Source: Bacteroidota bacterium (GTDB lineage Bacteria > Bacteroidota > Bacteroidia > Chitinophagales > BACL12). From it: a DNA stretch of 64,000 nucleotides. This document shows, piece after piece, positions 1-9,085 of the stretch. Position 1 is the stretch's first letter; each line of letters starts with the position of its first letter. The stretch spans positions 186,001 to 250,000 of the forward strand of contig JADJJZ010000006.1 of NCBI GenBank assembly GCA_016706255.1. The letters are read 5' to 3'. The notes under the pieces were generated by a model. It saw nothing but the letters and a program-made list of their open reading frames with translations, ran no database searches and was not told the origin of the DNA. The position numbers and the translations under genes were made by a program.

Positions 1-115
1 CATCTTGATAACCAACAACTTCAGTATTTGTTATAGGCTTAATTTGTTCACCTGTTTCGGAATTAGAATTTGAACAGGCAACAAACAGGACTAACAGTAA
101 TAAAAAAAACCTGCC
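1..115 (-). CDS. possible lipoprotein N-terminus, cut by window edge
   Basis: Reading the minus strand into the window edge gives a hydrophobic stretch ending in LFVAC, followed by a Ser/Asn/Glu-rich segment (SNSNSETGEQ). This looks like a lipoprotein signal peptide with its lipobox cysteine. There is no ATG in frame. The only plausible start is a TTG at 175, inside the end of the porP gene, which would place the terminator hairpin inside the coding sequence. It may be a lipoprotein gene with an unusual start, or a chance reading of the hairpin flank. Nothing can be said about function. Confidence 0.25.
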
Positions 116-143
116 AGAGGTAAATACTTCGGGCAGGTTTTTT
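102..143 (-). terminator. rho-independent terminator after the PorP/SprF gene
   Basis: The sequence carries a near-perfect inverted repeat, AAAAAACCTGCC and GGCAGGTTTTTT, around a loop of about 16 bases. It begins about 12 bases past the PorP/SprF stop codon. The flanking A and T runs make it look like a terminator in both directions. Confidence 0.75.
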
Positions 144-155
144 ATGGCGTAGAAA

Positions 156-1193
156 TTAGAATCGCGGACAGTCAATTGGTTTCTGTTTTGGGCTTGTATC
201 TAAACATCCCCAATAAACTAATGATAATTCGATGCCGCCACGATAATTCGTTACAGCAGATAAACCTGAAACGTTTACATCATAACTCAAACCAAAATTA
301 ATATTGTTATAATCTAAACCAAGGTTTACAATTAAAGCATCAGCAACATTAAAATCATCGGTTGAACGATAATGTAATCCGGCATATGCCATAGAAACAC
401 CTTTTTCAAGTTGGAAACCAACATCCATACCGGTATTCATTTGCACGTTACTGCCTTCAGTTTGTTGCATAAATAAATAAGATGGAATCAATACGGTGTT
501 TTTGCCTAAACCGATTTTAAATGAACCATAACCAATATAGTGGGCATTTAATTTATTATCGTTGTAATTATAAAAAGTTTCTGTTGGTTCGCTCAGGTGA
601 AAATAAGCACCACCAATTTGCATAGCGAATTTATTTGTAAAACGCGCTCTCCAGTTAATACCGGCATTCATATCGAGATAAGAAAAATTATCATCTCCAT
701 ATTCACCACTTGGTAAAGTTGGATCAACACCGTTGTTTCCAATTTGAGATTCGAAAATCAATTTATTGTAGTCAACACGTTTTTGCACTAAACCAATCTG
801 GCCACCAATAGAAAGAAAATGGTTTTCATTTCCAAGTTTCTGATGGTAAGCAAACGAACCCATTACAGTGAGGTTAGTTAATGAACCATCACCTGAAACA
901 TCATTGTAAATCATGGCACCCACACCTACAATATTGCCATCCAGTTTGTTGCGCCATAAACCTGCATCAAACGAACCGGCAAAGGTTTGGTATGAAGCCG
1001 GACCAACTGCGCTGGCCCATTGGTTACGGTAATTGAGCACACCCCGGTATGTACATGGCGTAAGCCCGGTTAAAGCCGGATTGAGTGTTAACGGGGACTG
1101 AGAATATTGCGAAAAGTGAATATCCTGAGCAGAGGAGCTGATTGCGATAAAACCGCAAATTAGGCTTAAGAGTATTCTATTCATACGTATCAT
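156..1193 (-). CDS. PorP/SprF family type IX secretion system membrane protein
   Basis: This 345-residue protein has a signal peptide ending near SSAQ. The family opening follows: DIHFSQYSQSPLTLNPALTG. The rest is a series of amphipathic beta strands, as in a PorP/SprF outer-membrane protein. The family contributes to T9SS and gliding, and many members pair with a PKD-rich partner; none is seen next door. The first ATG is at 1193, but an ATG three codons on (1184) gives a more typical signal peptide and a leader of about 18 bases after the promoter at 1209-1241. The gene is monocistronic: its own promoter lies upstream and a hairpin terminator downstream. Several paralogues per genome are usual, so this need not be the core PorP. 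Confidence 0.9.
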   Translation of the reverse strand: MIRMNRILLSLICGFIAISSSAQDIHFSQYSQSPLTLNPALTGLTPCTYRGVLNYRNQWASAVGPASYQTFAGSFDAGLWRNKLDGNIVGVGAMIYNDVSGDGSLTNLTVMGSFAYHQKLGNENHFLSIGGQIGLVQKRVDYNKLIFESQIGNNGVDPTLPSGEYGDDNFSYLDMNAGINWRARFTNKFAMQIGGAYFHLSEPTETFYNYNDNKLNAHYIGYGSFKIGLGKNTVLIPSYLFMQQTEGSNVQMNTGMDVGFQLEKGVSMAYAGLHYRSTDDFNVADALIVNLGLDYNNINFGLSYDVNVSGLSAVTNYRGGIELSLVYWGCLDTSPKQKPIDCPRF

Positions 1194-1208
1194 CGTGTAT
1201 TATCCTAT

Positions 1209-1241
1209 CAAAGTTAATAAAATCTAGTATTCCACACAAAA
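1209..1241 (-). promoter_or_regulatory. Bacteroidetes-type promoter for the PorP/SprF gene
   Basis: On the minus strand TTTTG (1241-1237) is followed after 20 bases by TAACTTTG (1216-1209). This matches the Bacteroidetes -33 TTG and -7 TAnnTTTG consensus at normal spacing. The start codon follows 15-24 bases later. Confidence 0.7.
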
Positions 1242-1356
1242 TTAACAAGAGTATTTGTCATAATGAAGTAAAGCTTTTTTGTCACAAAAGGCCATTTTTC
1301 CGACAAAAAAACCATCTCAAGCCCCTAAAATAGGCGGTTTCCACCAAAATCCTTAC

Positions 1357-3879
1357 TTATCGGACTACAACAAAAGGTGCTGAATAATTTACATCTGCGG
1401 TTTCCAGATTCACCATATAAATGCCTTGTTTGAAGGCTGAAATATCGATACTGCACACAAAAGCATAGTTTCCATTCAGGTAGCGGTTGGTTAAAACAAC
1501 CTGTCCCGTAATGTCGTAAATTGTAACCGATGCAAAATCTGTGACCAATGGTAGCAAAATATTTAAATGATCGGTGGCAGGGTTGGGAAATAATTTTACC
1601 AAATTTTCAGGTAAGGTAGAATTTGTATCTAACGTAATATTCTGATTAAATGCTATCACGCAACTATCGTTACCATATTCTGCATAATTGGTGATCGTAT
1701 AAGTTCCGGGTTCGGCATAAGTATAAGGTGTTGGTACGATTTCTTCCACAATACTGCCATCACCAAAATCCCACCACGTGTTCGTATAACTTCCGGTAAT
1801 GGAATAATCAATTATTTGAACTGTTAATCCTGATATATTTAAAACATTAAAATTGGCTGAAGGAATATTTGCTTCATTTAAATAATAATACTGTAAATCG
1901 AAGCCAACTATTTTGCTGCCATCGGGTGGTAACATCTCCAAATAAAAAATAATTTTATCGTTAGCAGTATATTCCGCTTCAGTTAATAATGCCAAATCAA
2001 AAACAATACTGTTTCCAAATAAAATATCATCCGTAATATTATTTGTCCATTTATAGGTAAATGAATCCGGTGGTGTTACTAAAAATCCGGTTGTATCGTA
2101 TAATGAAAAACTTAAAAATAAACTGTCATCATGCGTAGCAAAACAATTTGGTGCTGTGGAATACATTTCTGCTTTAAAAGTTTTTTGCATATATAAAACA
2201 GAGTCCGGAAACCATTGCGATAAATAATTTATTAACGGACGATAATCATTATTGCTGATTAAATTATTCCATTCATAAGGATCGGTTTCGCGGTCAACAC
2301 CAATTTCATATAATTCTTCTTCGTAAGAAACATTTGTTGAATCACAATAGTCTGTTGCAAATGCACCATTATTATTTTCGCGATAACTGATATAATGCCA
2401 TCTGTCATTGCGTATTGAATGATGCGGATAACAGGAACCATTTCCTACATTTTTTTTATACGTTGTTAATGCAGGATATTCATATTTTAATTCGCCGCCA
2501 TCTAATAATGCAATTAAACTATTGCCATCCAGATACGCTGTTCCATCAGGATTGGTTGGATAATTAACATCTGCAATATCACAAATTGTAGGGAAAATAT
2601 CAACCAGAGTAACCGTTTGGCGGACTACTCTGTTGCCGGTTTTGGTCGGATCGGCAATTAAAATTGGCACTCTGGTATCCGGTTCCCATAAACTCCATTT
2701 TGTCCAATGGCGTTTTTCTCCTAATGAATAACCATTATCACTTAATAAAACAATTACTGTATTTTCTTTTATTTCAGGATGTGCATTTAGTGCTTCCATT
2801 ACGCGACCAATTTGTGCATCAATATATTGTATGGCAGCAATATAATTCATTTGATAATTCGCTTTCGCAGTTTCTGTAAGAATTGCTTTGCGATCGGCAT
2901 CTGTTAATAATGCATCAATAACCGGTAACGGTGAAATACCATCCACATAAGTATTTATCTGATCGTAAACACTTCCGTTATCTGCCATTTTACGTGCAAT
3001 ACCTCCGCCGGGTAAATTGTAATAATCATCATACATCGGGTCGGGCTGTGGTGGCATTACAATACCATTGTAAGGAAAAGTATTTAACGGATAATTATAA
3101 GGTATATCAAAAGGCTCAGCATAAATGTCGTTCACAAAATATTCGGGATAATATTTTTCAGGAATATATCTTTCAGAATGTGGGCGATATAAACCTAAAC
3201 CTAAAAAAAATGGTTCGCCGCAGGTATTTGCTGTTCCATCGGCAATAGATTCAATAAATGCGATTGCTGAATCTGCAGCTTTGTAATCTTCCAATATTGG
3301 CTCCAGCGAATCGGGAATCATACCCCAATCGAAATAATTGCCAAAAGCATAAGTAGATAATAAATCTAAAGTGCTGTCTTCATCTTCCAAAAAAGTCATT
3401 TTATTCCAGGATAATCCCTTGTCGCACATTTCAACACCAACGGTTTTATCAAAATCATTACTATTCGGATTGTGAAATAATTTATTAATTCCATAAGTAA
3501 AATAACCGCCTGAATCTTTTAATATTTCCGGTAGTGTATACACTAAGGCATTATTTTTTGCAGCAGTAAAATTATCTCTGAATTTACTTGCGTAGTCTTC
3601 GTTGTTAAATACCTGCGTATAAGCTAAATCTTTACCACTAAAAAAACTTGTTCGTGAAGGCGCACATCCGGCAGCATTGGAATAACTGTTTAAAAACAGG
3701 GTTCCTGAATCGGCTATGGCTTTAATGTTTGGGGTAAAAACCTGCGGATGGTCGGTATAACCTTCTATATAGTCGTTCAGGTCGTCGATTACAATGAAAA
3801 TGAAATTGGGCTTATCCTGAGCAGAAACAGTTAATCTGCCAAAAACAAATAAAAGCAAAAATATTGTCGCTAATCTCAT
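1357..3879 (-). CDS. secreted S1-type sulfatase (iduronate-2-sulfatase-like) with PKD and T9SS sorting domains, copy 1
   Basis: The product is 840 residues. It has a signal peptide (about 1-20), a sulfatase domain (24-560), a beta-rich module without a family name (565-680), a PKD-like domain with WWDFGDGS (680-760) and a T9SS type A tail starting at LFPNPATD (near 762). Visible active-site features are Asp32-Asp33 (metal), Cys72 in C-A-P-S-R (the site converted to formylglycine), NKLFH, RPH and Asp381-Asn382 in SDNGYSLGEKRHW. The order matches the iduronate-2-sulfatase group. The enzyme should remove sulfate esters from a sulfated glycan outside the cell; the substrate is unknown. It is the last of five tandem paralogues but is separated from the fourth by 99 bases with a promoter-like element, so it may also be transcribed alone. 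Confidence 0.9.
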   Translation of the reverse strand: MRLATIFLLLFVFGRLTVSAQDKPNFIFIVIDDLNDYIEGYTDHPQVFTPNIKAIADSGTLFLNSYSNAAGCAPSRTSFFSGKDLAYTQVFNNEDYASKFRDNFTAAKNNALVYTLPEILKDSGGYFTYGINKLFHNPNSNDFDKTVGVEMCDKGLSWNKMTFLEDEDSTLDLLSTYAFGNYFDWGMIPDSLEPILEDYKAADSAIAFIESIADGTANTCGEPFFLGLGLYRPHSERYIPEKYYPEYFVNDIYAEPFDIPYNYPLNTFPYNGIVMPPQPDPMYDDYYNLPGGGIARKMADNGSVYDQINTYVDGISPLPVIDALLTDADRKAILTETAKANYQMNYIAAIQYIDAQIGRVMEALNAHPEIKENTVIVLLSDNGYSLGEKRHWTKWSLWEPDTRVPILIADPTKTGNRVVRQTVTLVDIFPTICDIADVNYPTNPDGTAYLDGNSLIALLDGGELKYEYPALTTYKKNVGNGSCYPHHSIRNDRWHYISYRENNNGAFATDYCDSTNVSYEEELYEIGVDRETDPYEWNNLISNNDYRPLINYLSQWFPDSVLYMQKTFKAEMYSTAPNCFATHDDSLFLSFSLYDTTGFLVTPPDSFTYKWTNNITDDILFGNSIVFDLALLTEAEYTANDKIIFYLEMLPPDGSKIVGFDLQYYYLNEANIPSANFNVLNISGLTVQIIDYSITGSYTNTWWDFGDGSIVEEIVPTPYTYAEPGTYTITNYAEYGNDSCVIAFNQNITLDTNSTLPENLVKLFPNPATDHLNILLPLVTDFASVTIYDITGQVVLTNRYLNGNYAFVCSIDISAFKQGIYMVNLETADVNYSAPFVVVR

Positions 3880-3899
3880 GATTTAAAGTGCCGGGTTTA

Positions 3900-3907
3900 C
3901 AAAAATA
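3900..3907 (-). promoter_or_regulatory. possible -7 element before the last sulfatase gene
   Basis: TATTTTTG on the minus strand matches TAnnTTTG and lies 20 bases before the ATG at 3879, in the only sizeable gap (99 bases) of the array. No clear -33 TTG is seen at the right distance. Confidence 0.4.
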
Positions 3908-3978
3908 CCTGTTTCTAAAGATTCTTTATATGTTTCATTACAATTTTAACCTTATACCAGTTGGTTGAGTCGCCTTTT

Positions 3979-6522
3979 TTATCTCGCCACAATAAAATTA
4001 TCCGTAAAAATTGTATCCTGATTTCGCACTACAATGTGATACATACCCATTGGCCAACCCTGAATATTTATTTGTTCGAGCGCATCATTTGACATGCTGA
4101 CACTGCTATGAATTAAATTTCCAATTGCGTCGTAAATGGAATATGTGTTTCCGCTTATTGGTTTATCGCAATAGATATTAATAAAATTTGTAGCAGGATT
4201 TGGGAAAATGTGCAAATTGTTTTGGAGCAAATTTTGCGTATCATTTTCTATAAATAGTTCTTGTGCTGCAATATAACATGAATCAGTATTGCCATAACTT
4301 GCAGTGCAGGTGATATTTACACTTGAAATATCATCCAGATAAACGGGACCAGGTATCGAATTATACAAAATGGGGCCAAACCCAAAATCCCAATAATAGC
4401 CAACGTAATTGCCGGTAATGGTAAAGTCCTCAATTAAAATGGCATTTGTTCCATATTGTACTGGTGTAAAATGTATTTCAGGAATTGAACCGGAATTAAT
4501 TTGAATCTTGCTTAAATCAAATGCACAAATAATATTATTAAAGGTATCCACCATCTCCAAATAAATGAATAACTCCTTAGATGTTGAAAACAGGGTGTTA
4601 TCAATCAAATAGGTAGGGAAATTAATTGAAGTTCCAAATAAAGTATCATCACTTAAGTTATTCGTCCAGCGATAAATATAGGAATCAGGTGGAGCTAATG
4701 GTGTTCCGATGGTGTCAAATAAATTAAACTGCAAATTGATATCCTGACCATATTCAATCACACATTCGGAAATCGTATTTTGTATTTGAAGCGTGTACGT
4801 TTTTTGTAAATACAAAGGTCCATCCGGCAGCCATTGATTTAAGTATTGAATTACAGGGGCAAATTCGGGTTTGTAAGCCAGATTATTCCATTCATAAGGA
4901 TCGGTTTCTCTATTTACACCTAGTTCATACAATTCGTATTCTAAAACACTGGTAGCCGAATCGCACACATCAACAATTGCACCATTTGTTCTGTAGGTTA
5001 TTAAATGAAATCGTTCATCACGTATTGAATAATGGGGAAAACAATCACCAAAATCATACACTAATTCTTTTTTTGTAGAAGACAAAACCGGTCTGTTCCA
5101 TATGGTGTCGGCATTTTGTAGTAAGGGATATATGGACTTCCCATCTAAATAAGGTGTGCCATCAGGAAAATTCGGCATCGTTCCACCGGTGATATCAACT
5201 AAGGTTGGAAATAAATCAAGCAAGCTCACAGTTCGGTTACAAATTTGCGGATTAGGATTTCGCATATCTGCAATTAACATCGGGATACGAACATCGGTGT
5301 CCCATAAACCATATTTTGACCAATGCCTTTTTTCTCCAAGACCATACCCGTTATCACCTATAAAAATAATTATAGTGTTATTCATTATTTCAGGATGTGA
5401 AAGCAGGGTAGTATAAATTTTACCAAATTGTGCATCAATAAATTGTATTGCTGCAATATAGGATATAATAGCATTTGCCCGTTTCGACCATTGTAATAAA
5501 TTGATACGATCTTCTTCAGTTAACATCGGTGCAACCTCAGGTAACGTTGGTAGGTTTTCTGGCCATTTAATAAAATTGGTATCAAATTTTTTCACCATTA
5601 ACGGTGATATGGTATTTATAAATAATGCTTCTAAATCGGCAAAAGGTGTGTCAGGCTGAGGTGGTAAATTTATTCCATTTGGGGGATAACTGTTTGCCGG
5701 AAAATTGAATGGCAGATCTAATGGCACCGAATAAAAATCTTTTACATATTCAGGAAGAAAATATTTTTCAGGAATATACTGACTTGCGTGCGGTTTCTTA
5801 TAACCTAACATAATCATAAACGGCTTATTGCACATGCTGTCAGGTGATACAGCATAAGTATTTATAAAATTAATAACACTGTCAGTTGCAATATAATCCG
5901 TCATGTATTTTTCAAGCGTATCATTAATTGGCGCCCAATCATAACCCGGAACACCTTCACCCATCGCTAAACCTGCCGGTTGAATTATACTGGAATCATT
6001 ATAATTAAAATACTTGTTCCAAGCTCCTGATTTGGCGCACGGGTCAGCAGTTAATTCATCAAATTCAATATAATTATTCTGGCAGTGAAAAACCTTATTT
6101 AAATTATAGGTATAATATCCTAACGAATCTTTTAAATACTGTGGTAATGTAAAATATACTTCATTTCCTTCAGCAGCAGTAAAATTGTCGCTGAACTCCA
6201 TGCATTTATAGTCATTATCCGAGTTTTTATAAACTTGAGTATAGGCTAAATCTTTACCGGATAAAAAAGAAGTTCTTGATGGTGCACAAATGGGTGCCGA
6301 AGCATAGGCATTTAAAAATACCGTTCCATTTTCCCTGACTAAATTCAGATTTGGTGTTAAGGTATTAATATTGGCATCATATCCTTCCAAATAATCATTT
6401 AAATCATCTGATATCACAAATAAAATATTGGGTTTATCAGTGGTTTGACTATTTAATCTCATCCCCAGGAGGAGAAGCAGGCAAAGGAAAAAATTATTTA
6501 ATAATGCGAGTGGTGTTTTCAT
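3979..6522 (-). CDS. secreted S1-type sulfatase with PKD-like and T9SS sorting domains, copy 2
   Basis: The product is 847 residues with the same layout as its neighbours: signal peptide (to about 25), sulfatase domain (about 30-570), conserved beta-rich module (about 575-685), PKD-like domain (about 685-765) and T9SS tail at IFPNPATN (near 772). Catalytic features are Asp39-Asp40, Cys79 in C-A-P-S-R, NKVFH, KPH and Asp390-Asn391 in GDNGYGLGEKRHW. NKVFH is the closest of the five to the GKVFH segment of human iduronate-2-sulfatase. The acidic FGFGP strand replaces the usual FGDG of PKD domains. The start follows the previous gene in the operon by 24 bases. Substrate unknown; sulfate-ester hydrolysis is strongly supported by the motifs. 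Confidence 0.9.
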   Translation of the reverse strand: MKTPLALLNNFFLCLLLLLGMRLNSQTTDKPNILFVISDDLNDYLEGYDANINTLTPNLNLVRENGTVFLNAYASAPICAPSRTSFLSGKDLAYTQVYKNSDNDYKCMEFSDNFTAAEGNEVYFTLPQYLKDSLGYYTYNLNKVFHCQNNYIEFDELTADPCAKSGAWNKYFNYNDSSIIQPAGLAMGEGVPGYDWAPINDTLEKYMTDYIATDSVINFINTYAVSPDSMCNKPFMIMLGYKKPHASQYIPEKYFLPEYVKDFYSVPLDLPFNFPANSYPPNGINLPPQPDTPFADLEALFINTISPLMVKKFDTNFIKWPENLPTLPEVAPMLTEEDRINLLQWSKRANAIISYIAAIQFIDAQFGKIYTTLLSHPEIMNNTIIIFIGDNGYGLGEKRHWSKYGLWDTDVRIPMLIADMRNPNPQICNRTVSLLDLFPTLVDITGGTMPNFPDGTPYLDGKSIYPLLQNADTIWNRPVLSSTKKELVYDFGDCFPHYSIRDERFHLITYRTNGAIVDVCDSATSVLEYELYELGVNRETDPYEWNNLAYKPEFAPVIQYLNQWLPDGPLYLQKTYTLQIQNTISECVIEYGQDINLQFNLFDTIGTPLAPPDSYIYRWTNNLSDDTLFGTSINFPTYLIDNTLFSTSKELFIYLEMVDTFNNIICAFDLSKIQINSGSIPEIHFTPVQYGTNAILIEDFTITGNYVGYYWDFGFGPILYNSIPGPVYLDDISSVNITCTASYGNTDSCYIAAQELFIENDTQNLLQNNLHIFPNPATNFINIYCDKPISGNTYSIYDAIGNLIHSSVSMSNDALEQINIQGWPMGMYHIVVRNQDTIFTDNFIVAR

Positions 6523-6546
6523 GTAAAGTTTGTTTTAGGAGATAAA

Positions 6547-9084
6547 TTATGGGGTTGTTTTTACATAAATATTTTTTAAATGAATTTTATCTGATTGCAC
6601 CACAATGATGTAACAGCCTGAAGCATAATGTGCGGTATTTAAAGTTGCAGTGCTGGTATTATACAGGATAGGTATTTTTTCAATCAATTGACCGTTTGTG
6701 TTGTAAACAAAAATATTCGCATTATTTACAGGCTCATTAAAACGTATTTGTAAAACACCATTTCCCGGATTTGGAAATAATTGTAATGTATTATTATCAT
6801 ATGGAGTGGTATCGGTTGCTAGCACAGTTTGTTCAAACGACTTTTCACAACTTGCTCCGTTTCCATAATTTGCTTTACAAATAAATGTGTAAGGTCCCGG
6901 AATATCGAAGGTTATGGGTCCGGGCACCATATTATAAAACATATCACCATAACCGAAATTCCAATAGTATTCACTGTAATTACCTGTTATGCTAAAATCG
7001 GTTACCGTAATGGTATTTGGAGCTATGGTTGTTAAGTTGAAATTAATTTCGGGTTCCACCGATGAACTTAATTGCAGTTGGGTATGATCTAAACCACTTA
7101 TTAGTTGGTTTGCAGTATCCACCATCTCAACAAAAAACAAAATATTGGTATGGCTCGCAAAATTATCCGGCCCAATTAAATTTATTGGGAAACTGATTGT
7201 ATTGCCAACCAATGTATCATCGCTTAAATTATTTGTCCAGCGATAAACATAATTATCAGGTGCTGCGATTGGCGCGCCTGTTGTATCATAAACAGTTAAG
7301 TTTAGTTCGGCAGTCGCATCAAAATCATAAAAACATTCGGTTGTAGGGTTACTGATTACAATTTTATAAGTGGAATGCAAATACAAAACACTATCGGGCA
7401 GCCATTGTTGTAAATAATTTACAACAGGTAAATAATCCGGATTATTAATCAGATTATTCCATTCATTTGGGTCGGTTTTAAATTGATTGCCAACTTCATA
7501 TAGTTCTGCTTCATGATAAACGGAATCATAATTACACTCAATAATCGTATCCGCATTGTTAGAAGTGTAATAGATGTAATGAAAATCATCGGAGCGCACA
7601 CTGTATTGCGGATTACAACTGCACTGATGTCCGCCTTGTACTTTATAAGTGCCCAACGATGGTTTTTCGATAGTAATTTCCGGATTATTTAAATAGGGCA
7701 TTAAACTTTTACCATCGAGATAACGTTCACCGGAATCAAACAACGGTTCGGGAATATCCACCATTTCGCATAAGGTTGGAAATAAATCCAATAAACTCAC
7801 TGCACTGTTTACATATTGTGATTCCGGATTTCGTAAGTCGGCGATAATAAATGGAACACGTAAATCATCATCCCAAAGTGCACCTTTTTGCCAATGTCGT
7901 TTTTCACCTAAACTATATCCGTTATCACTCACAAAAATCAGAATGCTGTTATTATAAATTTCAGGATAATTTGATAGTGAATCCAAAAAACGATTTATCT
8001 GGGCATCTAAAAAATGTGTTGCCGCTAGGTATGATAATACATTATTGGAGCGAATCGATTTATCTAAAATTGTATTTACTTGTTCATCTGAATAACCACC
8101 GCCAAATTCCGGCTTAGGATCAAAATCAGCAACTTCATCCTCAATAACATTGAACATGCTGTCGTAATCGGCTATAGATTGTGCTAAAGGTCCTAAGTGG
8201 TAATAATCATTATATATCGTATCCGGCTGTGGTGGTAATACTACACCATTATAAGGAAAGGTGTTTTCGGGTTCGTTATACGGGATATCAAAAGGGTCTG
8301 CATAAAAATTTTCGATATAATCAGCAGCATAATATTTTTCAGGAATATACCATGGCGGGTGAGGTTTTCTGAAACCGATACTCACAAAAATAGGATTGCC
8401 ACAAGTATTATAGCTGCCATCCTGCACTTCGCGAATAAAATTAATTACCGAATCCACAACACGATAGTCGTACATATATTTTTCCATAGAATCGGGCAGC
8501 AGCGAATTTTGCATAAAATCTAAACCCGGATTGTGGACATTGCCATAACTTATAATAACCGAATCATCACCACCTGTGAAATAACTATATTTACTCCATG
8601 ACATGGATTTAAAACATGGGTCTTCAGTAAGTGAATCAAAATCAGGATAAACATCAAAACAATGATATATTTTGTTTAGGCCATAAGTGAAATATCCATT
8701 ATCTTTAAAATAACCGGGCAATGTATAAAATGTTTCATTGTTTAATGCCGGAGTAAAATAATCGGTAAGTTGTTTACAGGCAGGGTTGTTAAATACATTG
8801 GTATAAAAAACATCTTTACCTGTTATCATACTGGTACGGGAAGGTGCACATTTTGGTGAAGAGGCGTGTGCATTGTTAAATGTTGTACCTAATGCAGCAA
8901 TAGTTGAAATACCCGGGGTAATTGTTTGCGGATGACCATTCATTTCCATTGAATAATCATTCATATCATCAATATACAATAAAAATATATGGGGTTTCTC
9001 TGTTTGGCAAAATGTTATTTTATGCCCAACAGCTAAACTAAGCAGCAATATTATAAAATGATATGTGTAATTACTTTTTATCAT
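6547..9084 (-). CDS. secreted S1-type sulfatase with PKD-like and T9SS sorting domains, copy 3
   Basis: The product is 845 residues. It has a signal peptide (about 1-27), sulfatase domain (30-565), the shared beta-rich module containing YRWTNNLSDDTL (about 570-680), a PKD-like domain (about 681-765) and a T9SS tail at LFPNPGNG (near 771). Active-site features are Asp39-Asp40, Cys79 in C-A-P-S-R, NKIYH, KPH and Asp387-Asn388 in SDNGYSLGEKRHW. Only 1 base separates it from the upstream paralogue, so the two are almost certainly co-transcribed and probably translationally coupled. Its tail ends in KTTP instead of the more usual basic or hydrophobic last residues. Confidence 0.9.
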   Translation of the reverse strand: MIKSNYTYHFIILLLSLAVGHKITFCQTEKPHIFLLYIDDMNDYSMEMNGHPQTITPGISTIAALGTTFNNAHASSPKCAPSRTSMITGKDVFYTNVFNNPACKQLTDYFTPALNNETFYTLPGYFKDNGYFTYGLNKIYHCFDVYPDFDSLTEDPCFKSMSWSKYSYFTGGDDSVIISYGNVHNPGLDFMQNSLLPDSMEKYMYDYRVVDSVINFIREVQDGSYNTCGNPIFVSIGFRKPHPPWYIPEKYYAADYIENFYADPFDIPYNEPENTFPYNGVVLPPQPDTIYNDYYHLGPLAQSIADYDSMFNVIEDEVADFDPKPEFGGGYSDEQVNTILDKSIRSNNVLSYLAATHFLDAQINRFLDSLSNYPEIYNNSILIFVSDNGYSLGEKRHWQKGALWDDDLRVPFIIADLRNPESQYVNSAVSLLDLFPTLCEMVDIPEPLFDSGERYLDGKSLMPYLNNPEITIEKPSLGTYKVQGGHQCSCNPQYSVRSDDFHYIYYTSNNADTIIECNYDSVYHEAELYEVGNQFKTDPNEWNNLINNPDYLPVVNYLQQWLPDSVLYLHSTYKIVISNPTTECFYDFDATAELNLTVYDTTGAPIAAPDNYVYRWTNNLSDDTLVGNTISFPINLIGPDNFASHTNILFFVEMVDTANQLISGLDHTQLQLSSSVEPEINFNLTTIAPNTITVTDFSITGNYSEYYWNFGYGDMFYNMVPGPITFDIPGPYTFICKANYGNGASCEKSFEQTVLATDTTPYDNNTLQLFPNPGNGVLQIRFNEPVNNANIFVYNTNGQLIEKIPILYNTSTATLNTAHYASGCYIIVVQSDKIHLKNIYVKTTP

Positions 9085-9085
9085 G

